From: Lysobacteraceae bacterium NML91-0213
Lineage (GTDB): Bacteria > Pseudomonadota > Gammaproteobacteria > Xanthomonadales > Xanthomonadaceae
Length of the DNA: 64,000 bases
Reading direction: 5' to 3'
Assembly: GCA_002798175.1 (NCBI GenBank)
Contig: NWQL01000005.1
Location: forward strand, 167,492 to 231,491
In this document: piece after piece, positions 51,132 to 60,790 of the stretch
Layout: each line of letters starts with the position of its first letter
Numbering within the stretch: position 1 is the first letter of the stretch
Notes under the pieces: generated by a model
Told to the model about the DNA's origin: nothing
The model's input: only the letters and a program-made list of their open reading frames with translations
The model's database searches: none
Program-made: the position numbers and the translations under genes

Positions 51132-51887
51132 ATGGACGACCTCCCGGTCGACAGTGGCGGCGCCGCCGATACCGACGCGGAAGCGCGGATCCGGCTGCAT
51201 CCGTCCTGGAAAGCCCGTATCGGCGACTACCTGCTGCGCGAGGACATGCGGGCGCTGTCGGCGTTCCTGCGCGAACGACGGGCCGCGGGCGCGTCGATCT
51301 ACCCGCCCGGCCCGCGGATCTTCGCTGCCTTCGATGCCACGCCCTTCGACGAGGTCAAGGTGGTGATCCTGGGCCAGGACCCGTACCACGGTCCCGGCCA
51401 GTCGCACGGGCTGGCCTTCTCGGTCCCGCCCGGGGTGCCGATCCCGCCGTCGCTGCTCAACATGTTCAAGGAGATCGAGCGTGACCTCGGGCTGCCTCGC
51501 CCCGACCACGGTTACCTGCTTCCCTGGGCCCGGCGCGGGGTCCTGCTGCTCAACGCGGTCCTGACCGTCGAGCAGGGCAAGGCCGGCGCCCACCAGGGCC
51601 GTGGCTGGGAAGGCTTCACCGATCACGTGGTGGAAACCCTGAACCACGAGCGCGACGGACTGGTGTTCATGCTGTGGGGCAGTTATGCCCAGGCCAAGGG
51701 ACGGGTCATCGATCCGCGCAGGCACAGGGTCCTGCGCAGCACCCATCCCTCGCCGCTGTCGGCCCATCGCGGCTTCAACGGTTGCGGGCACTTCTCGGCC
51801 GCCAACGAATACCTGCGCCGGCGCGGGCTGGGGGAAGTCGACTGGCGGTTGCTGCCCCGGGCCGCCCTCGACGCACCGCCAGCCTGA
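51132..51887 (+). CDS. ung: Uracil-DNA glycosylase
   Basis: 251 residues. The water-activating loop is [17 protein letters not shown] (catalytic Asp), and [11 protein letters not shown] is the leucine-intercalation loop. Both are diagnostic of family 1 UNG. It removes uracil from DNA at the start of base-excision repair. Start at ATG 51132, 10 bp after the regulator stop. The extra ~20 N-terminal residues are not conserved. Confidence 0.95.
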   Translation: MDDLPVDSGGAADTDAEARIRLHPSWKARIGDYLLREDMRALSAFLRERRAAGASIYPPGPRIFAAFDATPFDEVKVVILGQDPYHGPGQSHGLAFSVPPGVPIPPSLLNMFKEIERDLGLPRPDHGYLLPWARRGVLLLNAVLTVEQGKAGAHQGRGWEGFTDHVVETLNHERDGLVFMLWGSYAQAKGRVIDPRRHRVLRSTHPSPLSAHRGFNGCGHFSAANEYLRRRGLGEVDWRLLPRAALDAPPA

Positions 51888-52030
51888 GCGCGACCTGCAC
51901 GGGCGCCGCCGGCTGTCCTGGCGTCCACCTCCTGTTGACCCCCGGCCCGGTAGCATCATGGCCGTGGAAACGTTCCCGACCGGTCCTCCCCTGTTCCATC
52001 CACGGGACGCAGGAACTTTTCCTGTACTCA

Positions 52031-52051
52031 GCAGTCCAATAGTCCGACTGC
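52031..52051 (+). promoter_or_regulatory. Small inverted repeat just upstream of rpoH
   Basis: GCAGTC (52031-52036) and GACTGC (52046-52051) around nine bases, immediately before the rpoH start region. A fold here could affect initiation, since rpoH translation in E. coli is controlled by mRNA structure, but this stem alone is weak. The gap 51888-52055 also holds a TTGACC (51935-51940) without a clear -10. Confidence 0.3.
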
Positions 52052-52064
52052 TAACATGAGGTCC

Positions 52065-52943
<879 letters not shown>

Positions 52944-52968
52944 CCGCGGCGCGTCCGCAGGAGCGACG

Positions 52969-52994
52969 AAGCCCGGCCACGTGCCGGGCTTTTG
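52969..52994 (+). terminator. Intrinsic terminator after rpoH
   Basis: 9-bp stem AAGCCCGGC (52969-52977) / GCCGGGCTT (52983-52991) with loop CACGT, followed by TT. Confidence 0.8.
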
Positions 52995-53038
52995 CTGTGC
53001 ACGGTACCCTGTGCGGCGGTGACCGACCCGATTCGCAC

Positions 53039-54115
53039 GTGACCCGATTCTGGATCCTCCTGTACGCCGTAGGCGCGGTCCAGGCGGCGATGCTTGCGCC
53101 CGCGCTGTGGCGTCGCCCGGTGAACACGGCCGCCAACCGCGTGCTCTCGCTGTGGCTGGCGCTGATCGCCCTCGATCTGGCCGTCAAGGCAGCCCACATC
53201 TCGGCGCCCCAGGCGGGCTTCGCCCCCGCATTCCGGGTGCTGCGGCTGATGCCGTTCGCCTATGCGCCGCTGTTCTTCCTCTACGTGCGCACCCTGGTGA
53301 GCGGCCGCGCGCCAGGACTGCGCGATCTGTGGCACGGGATCTGGCTGGCCCTGCTGTTCGCCTGGATGGCCGGCTGCTGGCTTGCAGGCGCGCCCGTGTC
53401 GGCGGACGGGGACTGGCACCGGCGCTGGTTCGACCCGATGCTGTTCTCGGTCGCGCTGGGCTATCTGGCGGCCGGGGCGCTGCAGGTGCGGCGCTACCGG
53501 CGCTGGCTGCGCGGCCGGCGCTCGGACGCCGACCGGCTGTCGATGCGCTGGCTGGCGGCCATGGTCGTGTGCCAGCTCGTGATCTGGGGCATCGCCGCGC
53601 TGCATGCGATGGCGCAGTTGCCGATGGTCGACTATTTCCTGATCTATGCCGCCGTCGCCGGCTGGGTCTGCGTGGTCGGCTGGTTCAGCCTGAGCCAGCC
53701 GCCGGTGGCAGAGCCGCTCGGGTCCCAGGCGCCCGGACCGGCACCGGTCGCGGCCGAGGGCGACGATCCGCGCTTCGACGAGGTCGAGGCGCGCCTGGTG
53801 CAACTGATGTCGGAGCAGGCGTTGTATCGCGAGCCGGCGCTGGGCATCGCCCAGGTCGCGCGGCGCAGCGGCTATCCCGAATACCTGGTCTCGGCGGTGA
53901 TCAACCGCCGGCTCGGCGGCAACTTCTGGGAGTACGTGAATCGCCACCGGATCGAAGCGGTGCGCGCCTGCCTGGCCGATCCCGGCGACCGGCGGGGGAT
54001 CCTGGAGATCGCCTACGACGCCGGCTTCACCTCGAAGTCGACCTTCAACACCGCGTTCAAGCAGCGGGTGGGCCAGACGCCCAGCGCGTACCGGGCACAG
54101 CACGCGACGCGGTAG
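53039..54115 (+). CDS. Membrane-bound AraC-family regulator
   Basis: 358 residues. About seven hydrophobic segments fill residues 3-220, a 7TM-type sensor module. The C-terminal ~100 residues (AQVARRSGYPEYLVSAVINRR and AYDAGFTSKSTFNTAFKQRVG) are the double helix-turn-helix DNA-binding domain of AraC proteins, ending in GQTPSAYRA. It probably senses a signal in or outside the membrane and acts on nearby promoters. The GTG start at 53039 removes 14 unconserved residues of the longer frame. Its last 59 bp overlap the convergent DUF2306 gene. Confidence 0.88.
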   Translation: MTRFWILLYAVGAVQAAMLAPALWRRPVNTAANRVLSLWLALIALDLAVKAAHISAPQAGFAPAFRVLRLMPFAYAPLFFLYVRTLVSGRAPGLRDLWHGIWLALLFAWMAGCWLAGAPVSADGDWHRRWFDPMLFSVALGYLAAGALQVRRYRRWLRGRRSDADRLSMRWLAAMVVCQLVIWGIAALHAMAQLPMVDYFLIYAAVAGWVCVVGWFSLSQPPVAEPLGSQAPGPAPVAAEGDDPRFDEVEARLVQLMSEQALYREPALGIAQVARRSGYPEYLVSAVINRRLGGNFWEYVNRHRIEAVRACLADPGDRRGILEIAYDAGFTSKSTFNTAFKQRVGQTPSAYRAQHATR

Positions 54116-54734
54116 GCGGCGCAGGAGCGCGCAGCCGCAGCAGCCAGGCGCAGACGGCCAGGTTGAACAGCCAGCTGGCCCAGGCGGTGCCGATATAGAC
54201 CGGCAGGAAAGGCCAGCCCAGCGGGCCGGTGCCCAGCGCCAGCATGACCCGGAGCGTGACCGCCCCCGCGGTCAGTGCCATCGAATAGGCCATCCAGCGC
54301 CGGTGCCGCGCGATCTGCCCGGCGATGGCCAGGCGGATGCCGTTCGCGGTCACGCCGAGCCACAGCAGCGACAGCAGGCTGAAGCCGGCCCGGCTCGGCC
54401 AGCCGCCGTGGGCCTGCTGGGCCAGCGACAGCCCCGACACTCCGCCGATCAGGATCGCCCCCGCCGACAGCCAGCCGCCGAGGCGGTGCAGCGCCGGCCA
54501 GCGCCTGCGCACGCCCTGGCTCAGCTGCAGCGGCAACAGCAGCAGGGCCAGTCCCGCGCCGAAGAAGTGCGCTGGCACATCCAGTCCGGAGACCGCGAAC
54601 CGGGCCGCGAAGGGGTCGCCGCCGCGCGCGGTGAGATACAGGTAGGCGAAGGCATACGCGGCGGTGGCCACGCAGGCGAGCGAGAACAGCCCTTGGGCCA
54701 GGAGCAGGACGAGGGCGGACAGGCGGGGACGCAT
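54057..54734 (-). CDS. DUF2306-type membrane protein
   Basis: 225 residues with seven hydrophobic segments. GAGLALLLLPLQLSQGVRRRWPALHRLGGW and the later RHRRWMAYSMALTAGAVTLR contain the conserved histidines of DUF2306, a small family of putative haem- or metal-binding membrane proteins. The function is unknown. Its end overlaps the AraC-type gene by 59 bp on the other strand, and it may be the regulator's target. Start at ATG 54734. Confidence 0.78.
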   Translation of the reverse strand: MRPRLSALVLLLAQGLFSLACVATAAYAFAYLYLTARGGDPFAARFAVSGLDVPAHFFGAGLALLLLPLQLSQGVRRRWPALHRLGGWLSAGAILIGGVSGLSLAQQAHGGWPSRAGFSLLSLLWLGVTANGIRLAIAGQIARHRRWMAYSMALTAGAVTLRVMLALGTGPLGWPFLPVYIGTAWASWLFNLAVCAWLLRLRAPAPPTASRAVPGTRWASGPPAA

Positions 54735-54870
54735 GGGCTTCTCCAGCGGATCGATGGGAGAAGGGTGCGGAACCGGGCAGTGACGGTCGTCCGGGCCGGC
54801 GGACCCGAACGCAATGGACGCCTTCGCAGGTGCGGTTCGGCCGATCCGTACGTCGCTCAGGCCGGGCGGA

Positions 54871-55680
54871 TCACCACTTGAACAGGACCAGGCTGATCGC
54901 CAGCGCGCCCATGCCGGTCACCAGGCCGTACACGGTCTCGTGACCCTTGGCGTAGCGCTTGGCCGCCGGCAGCAGTTCGTCCAGGGCCAGGAACACCATG
55001 ACCCCGGCGATCAGCCCGAACACCGCGCCGAACACCGCGTCGGACATGAACGGCCCCAGCAGCACGTAGCCGATGATCGCGCCGACCGGTTCGGCCATGC
55101 CTGACAGCAGCGAGGCGAGGAACGCCATCGACTTGTTGTTGGTGGCGTAGTACACCGGCACCGCGATGGCGATGCCCTCGGGGATGTTGTGGATGGCGAT
55201 GGCGAAGGCCAGCGGCATGCCCACGCCGGGGTTCTCGAGCGTGGCGAAGAACGTGGCCAGGCCTTCGGGGAAGTTGTGCGCGGTGATCGCCACCGCGGTC
55301 AGCAGGCCGACGCGCTTGACGTAGTCGACGTTGTGCTCGCGGAAGTAGGGATCGTCCACCTCGAGCCGTTCGTGCGGGTTGGGCACCAGGCGGTCGATGG
55401 TGACGATCAGCAGCAGGCCTGCCAGGAAGGCGATCGTGCCCCAGGTGAAGCCCAGCCGGTCGCCGAACTGCGCCGAGAACGAGGCCACCGACTTGCCCAG
55501 GATCTCGCCCAGCGACACGTACACCATCGCACCGCCGGCGAACGCCAGCCCGAACGCCAGCAGCCGCGCATTCGGTGCCCGGGTGGTGAACACCAGCAGG
55601 CCGCCGATGCCGGTGGCCAGGCCGGCCGCGGTGGTGACCGCGAGCGCGATCAGGATATTGGACAGCTGGATGTCGAGCAT
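54871..55680 (-). CDS. zupT: ZIP-family zinc transporter ZupT
   Basis: 269 residues, eight membrane helices. The metal-binding motifs HNFPEGLATF and HNIPEGIAIAVP on helices IV and V are the ZIP signature. It imports zinc and other divalent metals by proton- or gradient-driven uptake. ATG 55680 is chosen because the longer frame adds only arginine-rich residues. It lies downstream of the copper genes on the same strand, with a 205-bp gap (55681-55885) in which I see no gene. Confidence 0.93.
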   Translation of the reverse strand: MLDIQLSNILIALAVTTAAGLATGIGGLLVFTTRAPNARLLAFGLAFAGGAMVYVSLGEILGKSVASFSAQFGDRLGFTWGTIAFLAGLLLIVTIDRLVPNPHERLEVDDPYFREHNVDYVKRVGLLTAVAITAHNFPEGLATFFATLENPGVGMPLAFAIAIHNIPEGIAIAVPVYYATNNKSMAFLASLLSGMAEPVGAIIGYVLLGPFMSDAVFGAVFGLIAGVMVFLALDELLPAAKRYAKGHETVYGLVTGMGALAISLVLFKW

Positions 55681-55885
55681 GCGCGGGGGGGTCCGGTGAC
55701 AGTGGGCGCGGGAGGGTGCCCGGCTGCGTGGCAATCGTAGTCAGCCGCCGGGGCCTTGGCGACAGGCGCCGTGCGGCGCACCGCGCACGTCGGGCCGGGG
55801 GCTGGATGCCCCGCGCCGGGCGTAGGGGCGACGCCGGCGGGTACATGTCACGGCGGCTGCCAGTGGCCGGCATCGGCGCCGGCCA

Positions 55886-56956
55886 TCACCACCAGCCGCG
55901 CAGGCCGGCGACCACGCGGGTGTCGCGGGCGTGGCCGCCGGCGGCGCGGGCGTAGTCGGCGGTGTCGCCGAAGCTGCGTTCGTGCACCAGGCCGACGTAG
56001 GGCGCGAAGCGGCGGCTCAGTTCGTAGCGCAGGCGCAGGCCGGTCTCGACCTTGTTGAGGCCGCTGCCGATGCCTTCCTCGGGCTCGTCCTCGAGCGACG
56101 CGGTGACTTCCAGCAGCGGCTGCAGGACCAACCGGTTGGTGAAGCGGACGTCGTACTCCGCCTCGGCCTTGACCTGCACCTGGCCGCCGCTGCCCACGTA
56201 GGCGGTGGCGGAAACCTCGAACAGGTACGGCGCCAGCCCCTGCACGCCGAACGCGCCCCAGGTGCGCGACGCGGGCCGGGTGTCCTGGCGCACGCCGGCC
56301 ACCAGGTCCCACCACGGCGTCACGCTGCGGCCGTAGAGCGCTTCCACGTCGGCGCTGCCGGTGCTGCCGCCCATGCGTTCGCCCTCGCTGCGCAGCCACA
56401 GCCGGTGGATGTCGCCGCCGATCCAGACCTTGGCTTCCCACGATTGCCCGGTGCCGTGGTCGGCGTCCCAGGCTTCGAGGCGTTCCAGGTACACCTTGGT
56501 GGTGACCGGCGAGGCGTGCTCCATCGCGTGGTGGTGCAGCTGCGGGAACGCCGCGGCGCGGTCCGCGTCGGTCACCGGCGGGATCGGCGTCAGCGGCTCG
56601 GCGGGCGCCGCTGACGGCATCGTGCAGTGGCCCATCGCCGCATGCTCGGGCGTGCAGCCGGACGTGGCGCCGTGGCCGTCGTGTCGCTCGGCGTCGTGGG
56701 ACGCGTCGTCCGGCATCGTGCAATGGCCCATCGCGGCGTGCTCGGGCGTGCAGCCGGACGTGGCGCCGTGGCCGTCGTGTCGCTCGGCGTCGTGGGACGC
56801 GTCGCCCGGCATCGTGCAGTGCCCCATCGCGGCGTGCTCCGGCGTGCAGCCGGATGCCGCGCCACGTGCTTGGGCGGGGTGCGCGTGCTGCGCGTGCGCG
56901 CCGGCCGACAGCGCCATGCCGATCGAAAGGGCGAGGAGTCGGGATCGCATGTTCAT
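55886..56956 (-). CDS. copB: CopB-type outer-membrane copper resistance protein
   Basis: 356 residues. Signal peptide about 1-22. Residues 35-114 are a Met/His/Cys-rich repeat (two full 32-residue units and one partial: SGCTPEHAAMGHCTMP followed by DASHDAERHDGHGAT) that should bind copper outside the cell membrane. Residues about 140-356 form the beta-barrel of CopB/PcoB (WWDLVAGVRQDTRPASRTW, GLRLRYELSRRFAPYVGL). ATG 56956 overlaps the copA stop by 4 bp. The second ATG at 56950 is also possible. Confidence 0.92.
   Translation of the reverse strand: MNMRSRLLALSIGMALSAGAHAQHAHPAQARGAASGCTPEHAAMGHCTMPGDASHDAERHDGHGATSGCTPEHAAMGHCTMPDDASHDAERHDGHGATSGCTPEHAAMGHCTMPSAAPAEPLTPIPPVTDADRAAAFPQLHHHAMEHASPVTTKVYLERLEAWDADHGTGQSWEAKVWIGGDIHRLWLRSEGERMGGSTGSADVEALYGRSVTPWWDLVAGVRQDTRPASRTWGAFGVQGLAPYLFEVSATAYVGSGGQVQVKAEAEYDVRFTNRLVLQPLLEVTASLEDEPEEGIGSGLNKVETGLRLRYELSRRFAPYVGLVHERSFGDTADYARAAGGHARDTRVVAGLRGWW
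56615..56854 (-). repeat. 96-bp tandem repeat encoding copper-binding units
   Basis: Two full 96-bp units and a half unit, nearly identical in DNA and keeping the reading frame. Sequence starts for the units are near 56616, 56713 and 56809. It is therefore expected to vary in copy number between strains. Confidence 0.85.
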
Positions 56957-58761
56957 GCCGCCTCCTGGATCCGCACTTCGCGCATCATCCCGGCTTCCAT
57001 GTGGTAGAGCAGGTGGCAGTGGAAGGCCCAGCGGCCGAGCGCGTCGGCGCGCACGCGGAAGCTGCGCTTGCTGCCCGGCGGCATGTCGACGGTGTGCTTG
57101 CGCACCATGAAGTTGCCGTGGGCGTCCTCGATGTCGCTCCACACGCCGTGCAGGTGGATGGGATGCGTCATCATGGTGTCGTTGACCAGCACGATGCGCA
57201 TGCGCTCGCCGTAGTTCAGGCGCAGCGGTTCGGCGCCGGCGAAGGGAATGCCGTCGAACGACCACGAGAACTTCTCCATGTGGCCGGTCAGGTGCAGTTC
57301 CACGTCGCGGCCGGGGTCGCGGCCGTCCTCGTCGGGGGCGATGCTGGCGAGGTCGCCGTAGGTCAGCACGCGGCGGCCGTTGCCGCGCAGGCCGATGCCC
57401 GGGTCGTCGAGGCGCGGTGTCGGCGTCATCGTCTGCATGTCGACCAGCGGGTTGCGCGACTCGCTGGCCGGGTGCGCCTGCATGCCGTCGCCGCCCGCGT
57501 GCCCGGCGTGCGCGCCATGGCCCATGTGCGCGCCGCAGCCGCCTTCCATGCCCATCGCCGCGCCGCAGGCGCCTTCGCCGCCCGCGTGCGCGCCGTGGCC
57601 GCCGTGCCCCATGTCGTCCATGGTCAGCAGCGGGCGCGGGTCCACCGCGGGGATCGGCGCCTCCAGCCCCGGCTGCACCGCGAGCGTGCCGCGCGCGTAG
57701 CCGGTGCGGCCCATGTCCTGGGCGAAGATGGTGTACGCGTCCTGGCCCGAGGGCTCGACGATGACGTCGTAGGTCTCGGCCGCCGCGATGCGGAACTCGT
57801 CCACCGTCACCGGGTGCACCGGCAGGCCGTCGGCGGCGACCACGGTCATCTTCAGGCCGGGGATGCGCACGTCGAAGTAGGTCATCGCGCCGGCGTTGAT
57901 GAAGCGCAGCAGCACCTTCTCGCCGGAGCGGAACAGCCCGGTCCAGTTGGCGGCCGGGGTGGTGCCGTTCATCAGGTAGGTGTAGGTGTGCGCGTTGACG
58001 TCGGAGATGTCGGTCGGGGTCATGCGCATCTGGCCCCAGGCGCGGCGGTCGGCCACGGTCGCCGCCCAGCCGTGCTCGCGCACGTCGCGGATGAAGTCGC
58101 CGACGGTCGGCTTGTACCAGTTGTCGTACTCCGAGTACTTCTTCAGGCGCCGGAACAGCCGGCCCGGATCCATGTCGGTCCAGTCGGACAGCAGCACCAC
58201 GTGCTCGCGGTCGAAGCGGTAGGGCAGCGGCTCGGCCGGGTCGATGATGATCGCGCCGTACAGGCCGGCCTGTTCCTGGAACAGCGAGTGGCTGTGGTAC
58301 CAGTAGCTGCCGGACTGGCCGAGGGTGAAGCGGTAGAGGTAGCTCTCGCCGGGATGGATGCCGTCGAAGCTCAGCCCCGGCACGCCGTCCATGTTGGCCG
58401 GCAGGATGATGCCGTGCCAGTGGATCGAGGTCATCGCGTCGGGCAGCCGGTTGGCCACGCGCAGGGTGACGGTGTCGCCCTGGCGCCAGCGCAGGATCGG
58501 CGCGGGCAGGCTGCCGTTGACGGTGATCGCCGGGCGCGTGCGGCCGGTGAAGTTCACCGGTGAGGTGCCGATGGCGAGGTCGAAGTCGGTGCCGGCCAGC
58601 ACCTGCGGGCCGCTGCGGGCATCGGCATGGACGTGGGCGTGTGCGGGCAGGCGCAGGCCGGCCGCGCCGAGCGCGACGCCGCCCAGCGCCAGGCCCTGCA
58701 CGAAACGGCGACGCGACAGCGGCGCCTGCCATCCGGGCAGGCGGGAAGAATCGTGGTTCAT
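56953..58761 (-). CDS. copA: CopA-type multicopper oxidase
   Basis: 602 residues with a Tat signal (SRRRFVQGLALG). The copper-binding motifs HWHG, YHSHS, HPIHLHG and HCHLLYHMEAGM are all present. A Met/His/Gly-rich insert (about 370-430, with MGHG and AHAGH runs) binds additional copper. It oxidises Cu(I) and protects the periplasm. Start at ATG 58761. copA, copB and the copL-like gene upstream form one operon. Confidence 0.95.
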   Translation of the reverse strand: MNHDSSRLPGWQAPLSRRRFVQGLALGGVALGAAGLRLPAHAHVHADARSGPQVLAGTDFDLAIGTSPVNFTGRTRPAITVNGSLPAPILRWRQGDTVTLRVANRLPDAMTSIHWHGIILPANMDGVPGLSFDGIHPGESYLYRFTLGQSGSYWYHSHSLFQEQAGLYGAIIIDPAEPLPYRFDREHVVLLSDWTDMDPGRLFRRLKKYSEYDNWYKPTVGDFIRDVREHGWAATVADRRAWGQMRMTPTDISDVNAHTYTYLMNGTTPAANWTGLFRSGEKVLLRFINAGAMTYFDVRIPGLKMTVVAADGLPVHPVTVDEFRIAAAETYDVIVEPSGQDAYTIFAQDMGRTGYARGTLAVQPGLEAPIPAVDPRPLLTMDDMGHGGHGAHAGGEGACGAAMGMEGGCGAHMGHGAHAGHAGGDGMQAHPASESRNPLVDMQTMTPTPRLDDPGIGLRGNGRRVLTYGDLASIAPDEDGRDPGRDVELHLTGHMEKFSWSFDGIPFAGAEPLRLNYGERMRIVLVNDTMMTHPIHLHGVWSDIEDAHGNFMVRKHTVDMPPGSKRSFRVRADALGRWAFHCHLLYHMEAGMMREVRIQEAA

Positions 58762-58860
58762 CGAACGCTCCGGGCACGCACGTGGCGTGCCGTGGTGACA
58801 TCGGGTGACGCCCCGGTGCAGCTGCACGGGGCACGCGCGACGGTCAGGTCGACCGTGATG

Positions 58861-59256
58861 TCAGGCCGCGATAGGTGGCCGTAGCGGCGGCGGCCGCGGG
58901 CCGGACGCGGGACCGGGAATGACACGCGTCGCGGGTGCGGCCGGCACCCCGGCCGTCGGCGGCAGCGCGGGAACTGCGGCGAGCGCCTGTACCGGTTGCA
59001 GGCTCAGGTCCATGCACAGCTGCATGCAGTCGCCGACATCATCGGCGGGTTGGTCCGGCGCGGCTTTGGCGGGGGCGGGCGCGATGTCGGCGGGGGCCGC
59101 GCTGGCGTGCCCGCAATCCGGGCGATCGGCGGGGCGCGGTGCCGCCGCCGGTTCACCGGACAGAGCGTCCAGTTGCACGTGCACCGATGCCGTGACCGAG
59201 CCGATGCCGTTGAGCAGCAGGGTCACGCACAGCAGGAGGCGGAACAGCAGGGGCAT
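58861..59256 (-). CDS. copL: CopL-family metal-binding regulatory protein
   Basis: 131 residues. Signal-like start MPLLFRLLLCVTLLLNG, then a Cys/Asp/His segment (PDCGHAS, DCMQLCMDL) that can bind copper, and a Pro-rich tail. In Xanthomonas copL lies directly before copAB and is needed for copper-induced expression, although it lacks a DNA-binding domain. Here the same order is kept (copL, 99-bp gap, copA). A TATCCT box lies about 40 bp upstream (59296-59301). Confidence 0.75.
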   Translation of the reverse strand: MPLLFRLLLCVTLLLNGIGSVTASVHVQLDALSGEPAAAPRPADRPDCGHASAAPADIAPAPAKAAPDQPADDVGDCMQLCMDLSLQPVQALAAVPALPPTAGVPAAPATRVIPGPASGPRPPPLRPPIAA

Positions 59257-59362
59257 GGGGGCGGCAGGCGATGGACACGGAATCGGCCGCGGCAGGATAC
59301 CGCAGCGGTGCCGTCACCCCGGCCCGCAGCGGCTGGACCGCTGCGGGCGTGGGTTGGTGGAT

Positions 59363-59848
59363 TCAGAAATCCCAGCGTGCGGTCAGCGTCACCGGCACCG
59401 AGAAGCGACTGCCGGTATCGTTGATCGAGGCCAGGCCGAGGCCGCCGATCGCGCTGTCGTCATCCTTCAGGTCGCCGGTGTAACGCACGCCGGTGGCCAG
59501 GGTGACGCTGAAGGCATCCGACACCGGCACCAGCACGCCGGCATCCAGTCCACCGGTGGCCGACCAGCCCTCGTCGTAGAACGGGGCACCGGCGATGGTG
59601 ATGCCGGCATCCGGGATCTCGAAGGTGGCGCGGATCTCGTTGGTCCGGGTCGCCCCGATGCGCGCACCCAGGAATGGCCGCGCCGAACCCGCGGTGCCGA
59701 AGTAGTGGCGGTAGCCGAATTCCGCCGACAGCGCCTCGTAGTCGCCGAACGTGCCGTACACCGGCAGCTCCGTGTCCAGCGCGGGCACGAACGCCCCGCC
59801 TACCTGGACATAGCCCTCCTCGGCCATCGTCTTGCAGACGCTAGGCAT
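59363..59848 (-). pseudogene. 5'-truncated outer-membrane beta-barrel protein
   Basis: 161 residues without any signal peptide. The amphipathic beta-strand pattern (SARPFLGARIGATRTNEIRA, DAGVLVPVSDAFSVTLATG) and the terminal SVPVTLTARWDF, with Phe last, are typical of an outer-membrane barrel. The N-terminal part with signal and first strands is absent, and AT-rich DNA lies upstream. The gene is probably a remnant, or starts at the ATG at 59827. A palindrome and a CRP-type site lie upstream. A hairpin (59323-59347) follows it. Confidence 0.5.
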
Positions 59849-59880
59849 GGCCGGATTAGCCGTTGATCAACTCAAAGGGT

Positions 59881-59895
59881 GTACATAAGTTGTAC
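59881..59895. promoter_or_regulatory. Palindrome GTACATAAGTTGTAC
   Basis: Arms GTACA/TGTAC around TAAGT, in the AT-rich gap upstream of the barrel remnant. It is a possible operator. Confidence 0.4.
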
Positions 59896-59948
59896 GAATA
59901 AGGTTAATGGCGCGGTGCGCGGCGATTGGTCCGCCGTCGATGGCGTTA

Positions 59949-59964
59949 TGTGACACCGCTCACA
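59949..59964. promoter_or_regulatory. Perfect CRP/Clp-type site TGTGA-N6-TCACA
   Basis: TGTGA-CACCGC-TCACA exactly matches the CRP family consensus. In Xanthomonas the CRP homologue Clp, which responds to c-di-GMP, uses this site. It lies about 100 bp upstream of the barrel remnant start and touches the stop codon of the DUF1275 gene. Confidence 0.6.
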
Positions 59965-60715
59965 CGTCGTCGGACCGGCGCCAGCGATACAGCCCGTAGG
60001 CGAGGGCGGCGACCGCGGTCAGCGTGGCCGGGATCAGCAGGGTCCGGTAGCCGAGGACGCGGAAGCCCACCGCACCGGCGACGCCGCCGCCGAAGAAGCC
60101 GGAGATCACCACCACGCACAGCCACAGTCGGCGCGTATCCACGGCGATGCCGCGCAGCGCATGGCCGAGGAAGATGCCGAGGTCGGTGAACATGCCCGAC
60201 ACATGGGTGGTGCGCACCACCGCGCCACTGAAGGTGCTGGCCATCGCGTTCTGCAGCCCGCACGCCGCAGCCGCGGCGTACATGCCGTAGACGCTGCCGC
60301 GCCCGAGCAGCGGGACCGCGGCGAACAGCAGCACCGACCCCAGCAGCAGCGCCACTCCATAGCGGTGGCCGAGCTGGAGGGTGCTGTCCTGGATGATGAA
60401 GCCGCTGAGTACGCAGCCGGCCACGAAGGCGCCGATCAGCGCGGCGAAATGCAGTGCCGTGTGCAGGTCCAGGCGCGCCACCGCGTCGCCCAGCAGCGAG
60501 GTGTTGCCGGTGAGGTGGGTGATCGCCTCGTGCCCGAAGCCGAGCAGGCCGATGACATTGACGGTGCCGGCGATGAAGGCCAGCACGCCGGCGCCGGTCC
60601 ACACCCAGGCGGGGAGCTTCGAGATCAAGGGGCGTGGGTCCGGGTCATGGGCGTTGTCCGGCTGGCGTCGGCTGCCACCACAGTGCCATAGCCCTGGCGG
60701 GGTGGCCGATGCCAT
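59960..60715 (-). CDS. DUF1275 (YoaK) family membrane protein
   Basis: About 251 residues with six hydrophobic segments from residue 40 onward. GTVNVIGLLGFGHEAITHLTG near the N-terminus and ACGLQNAMASTFSGAVVRTTH with HVSGMFTDLGIFLGHALRG in the middle are conserved in DUF1275. The function is unknown. The start is uncertain: ATG 60715 is the only clear ATG before the homology, and the first ~35 residues are unlike the family. Alternatives are not ATG codons. Confidence 0.8.
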   Translation of the reverse strand: MASATPPGLWHCGGSRRQPDNAHDPDPRPLISKLPAWVWTGAGVLAFIAGTVNVIGLLGFGHEAITHLTGNTSLLGDAVARLDLHTALHFAALIGAFVAGCVLSGFIIQDSTLQLGHRYGVALLLGSVLLFAAVPLLGRGSVYGMYAAAAACGLQNAMASTFSGAVVRTTHVSGMFTDLGIFLGHALRGIAVDTRRLWLCVVVISGFFGGGVAGAVGFRVLGYRTLLIPATLTAVAALAYGLYRWRRSDDV

Positions 60716-60790
60716 GCGGGCCGCGCCACCGCCCGATCGCCCAGGCGACCACCCCGGCACCGGGGTGGTCGCCGTCGACGCGCCGCCTGC

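Noticed and set aside
56953-58834. Longer copA start at 58827 and the frame fused to copB
   Set aside because: The Tat signal begins after MNHDSSRLPGW, so 58761 fits. The copA stop and copB ATG are separate frames joined by a 4-bp overlap.
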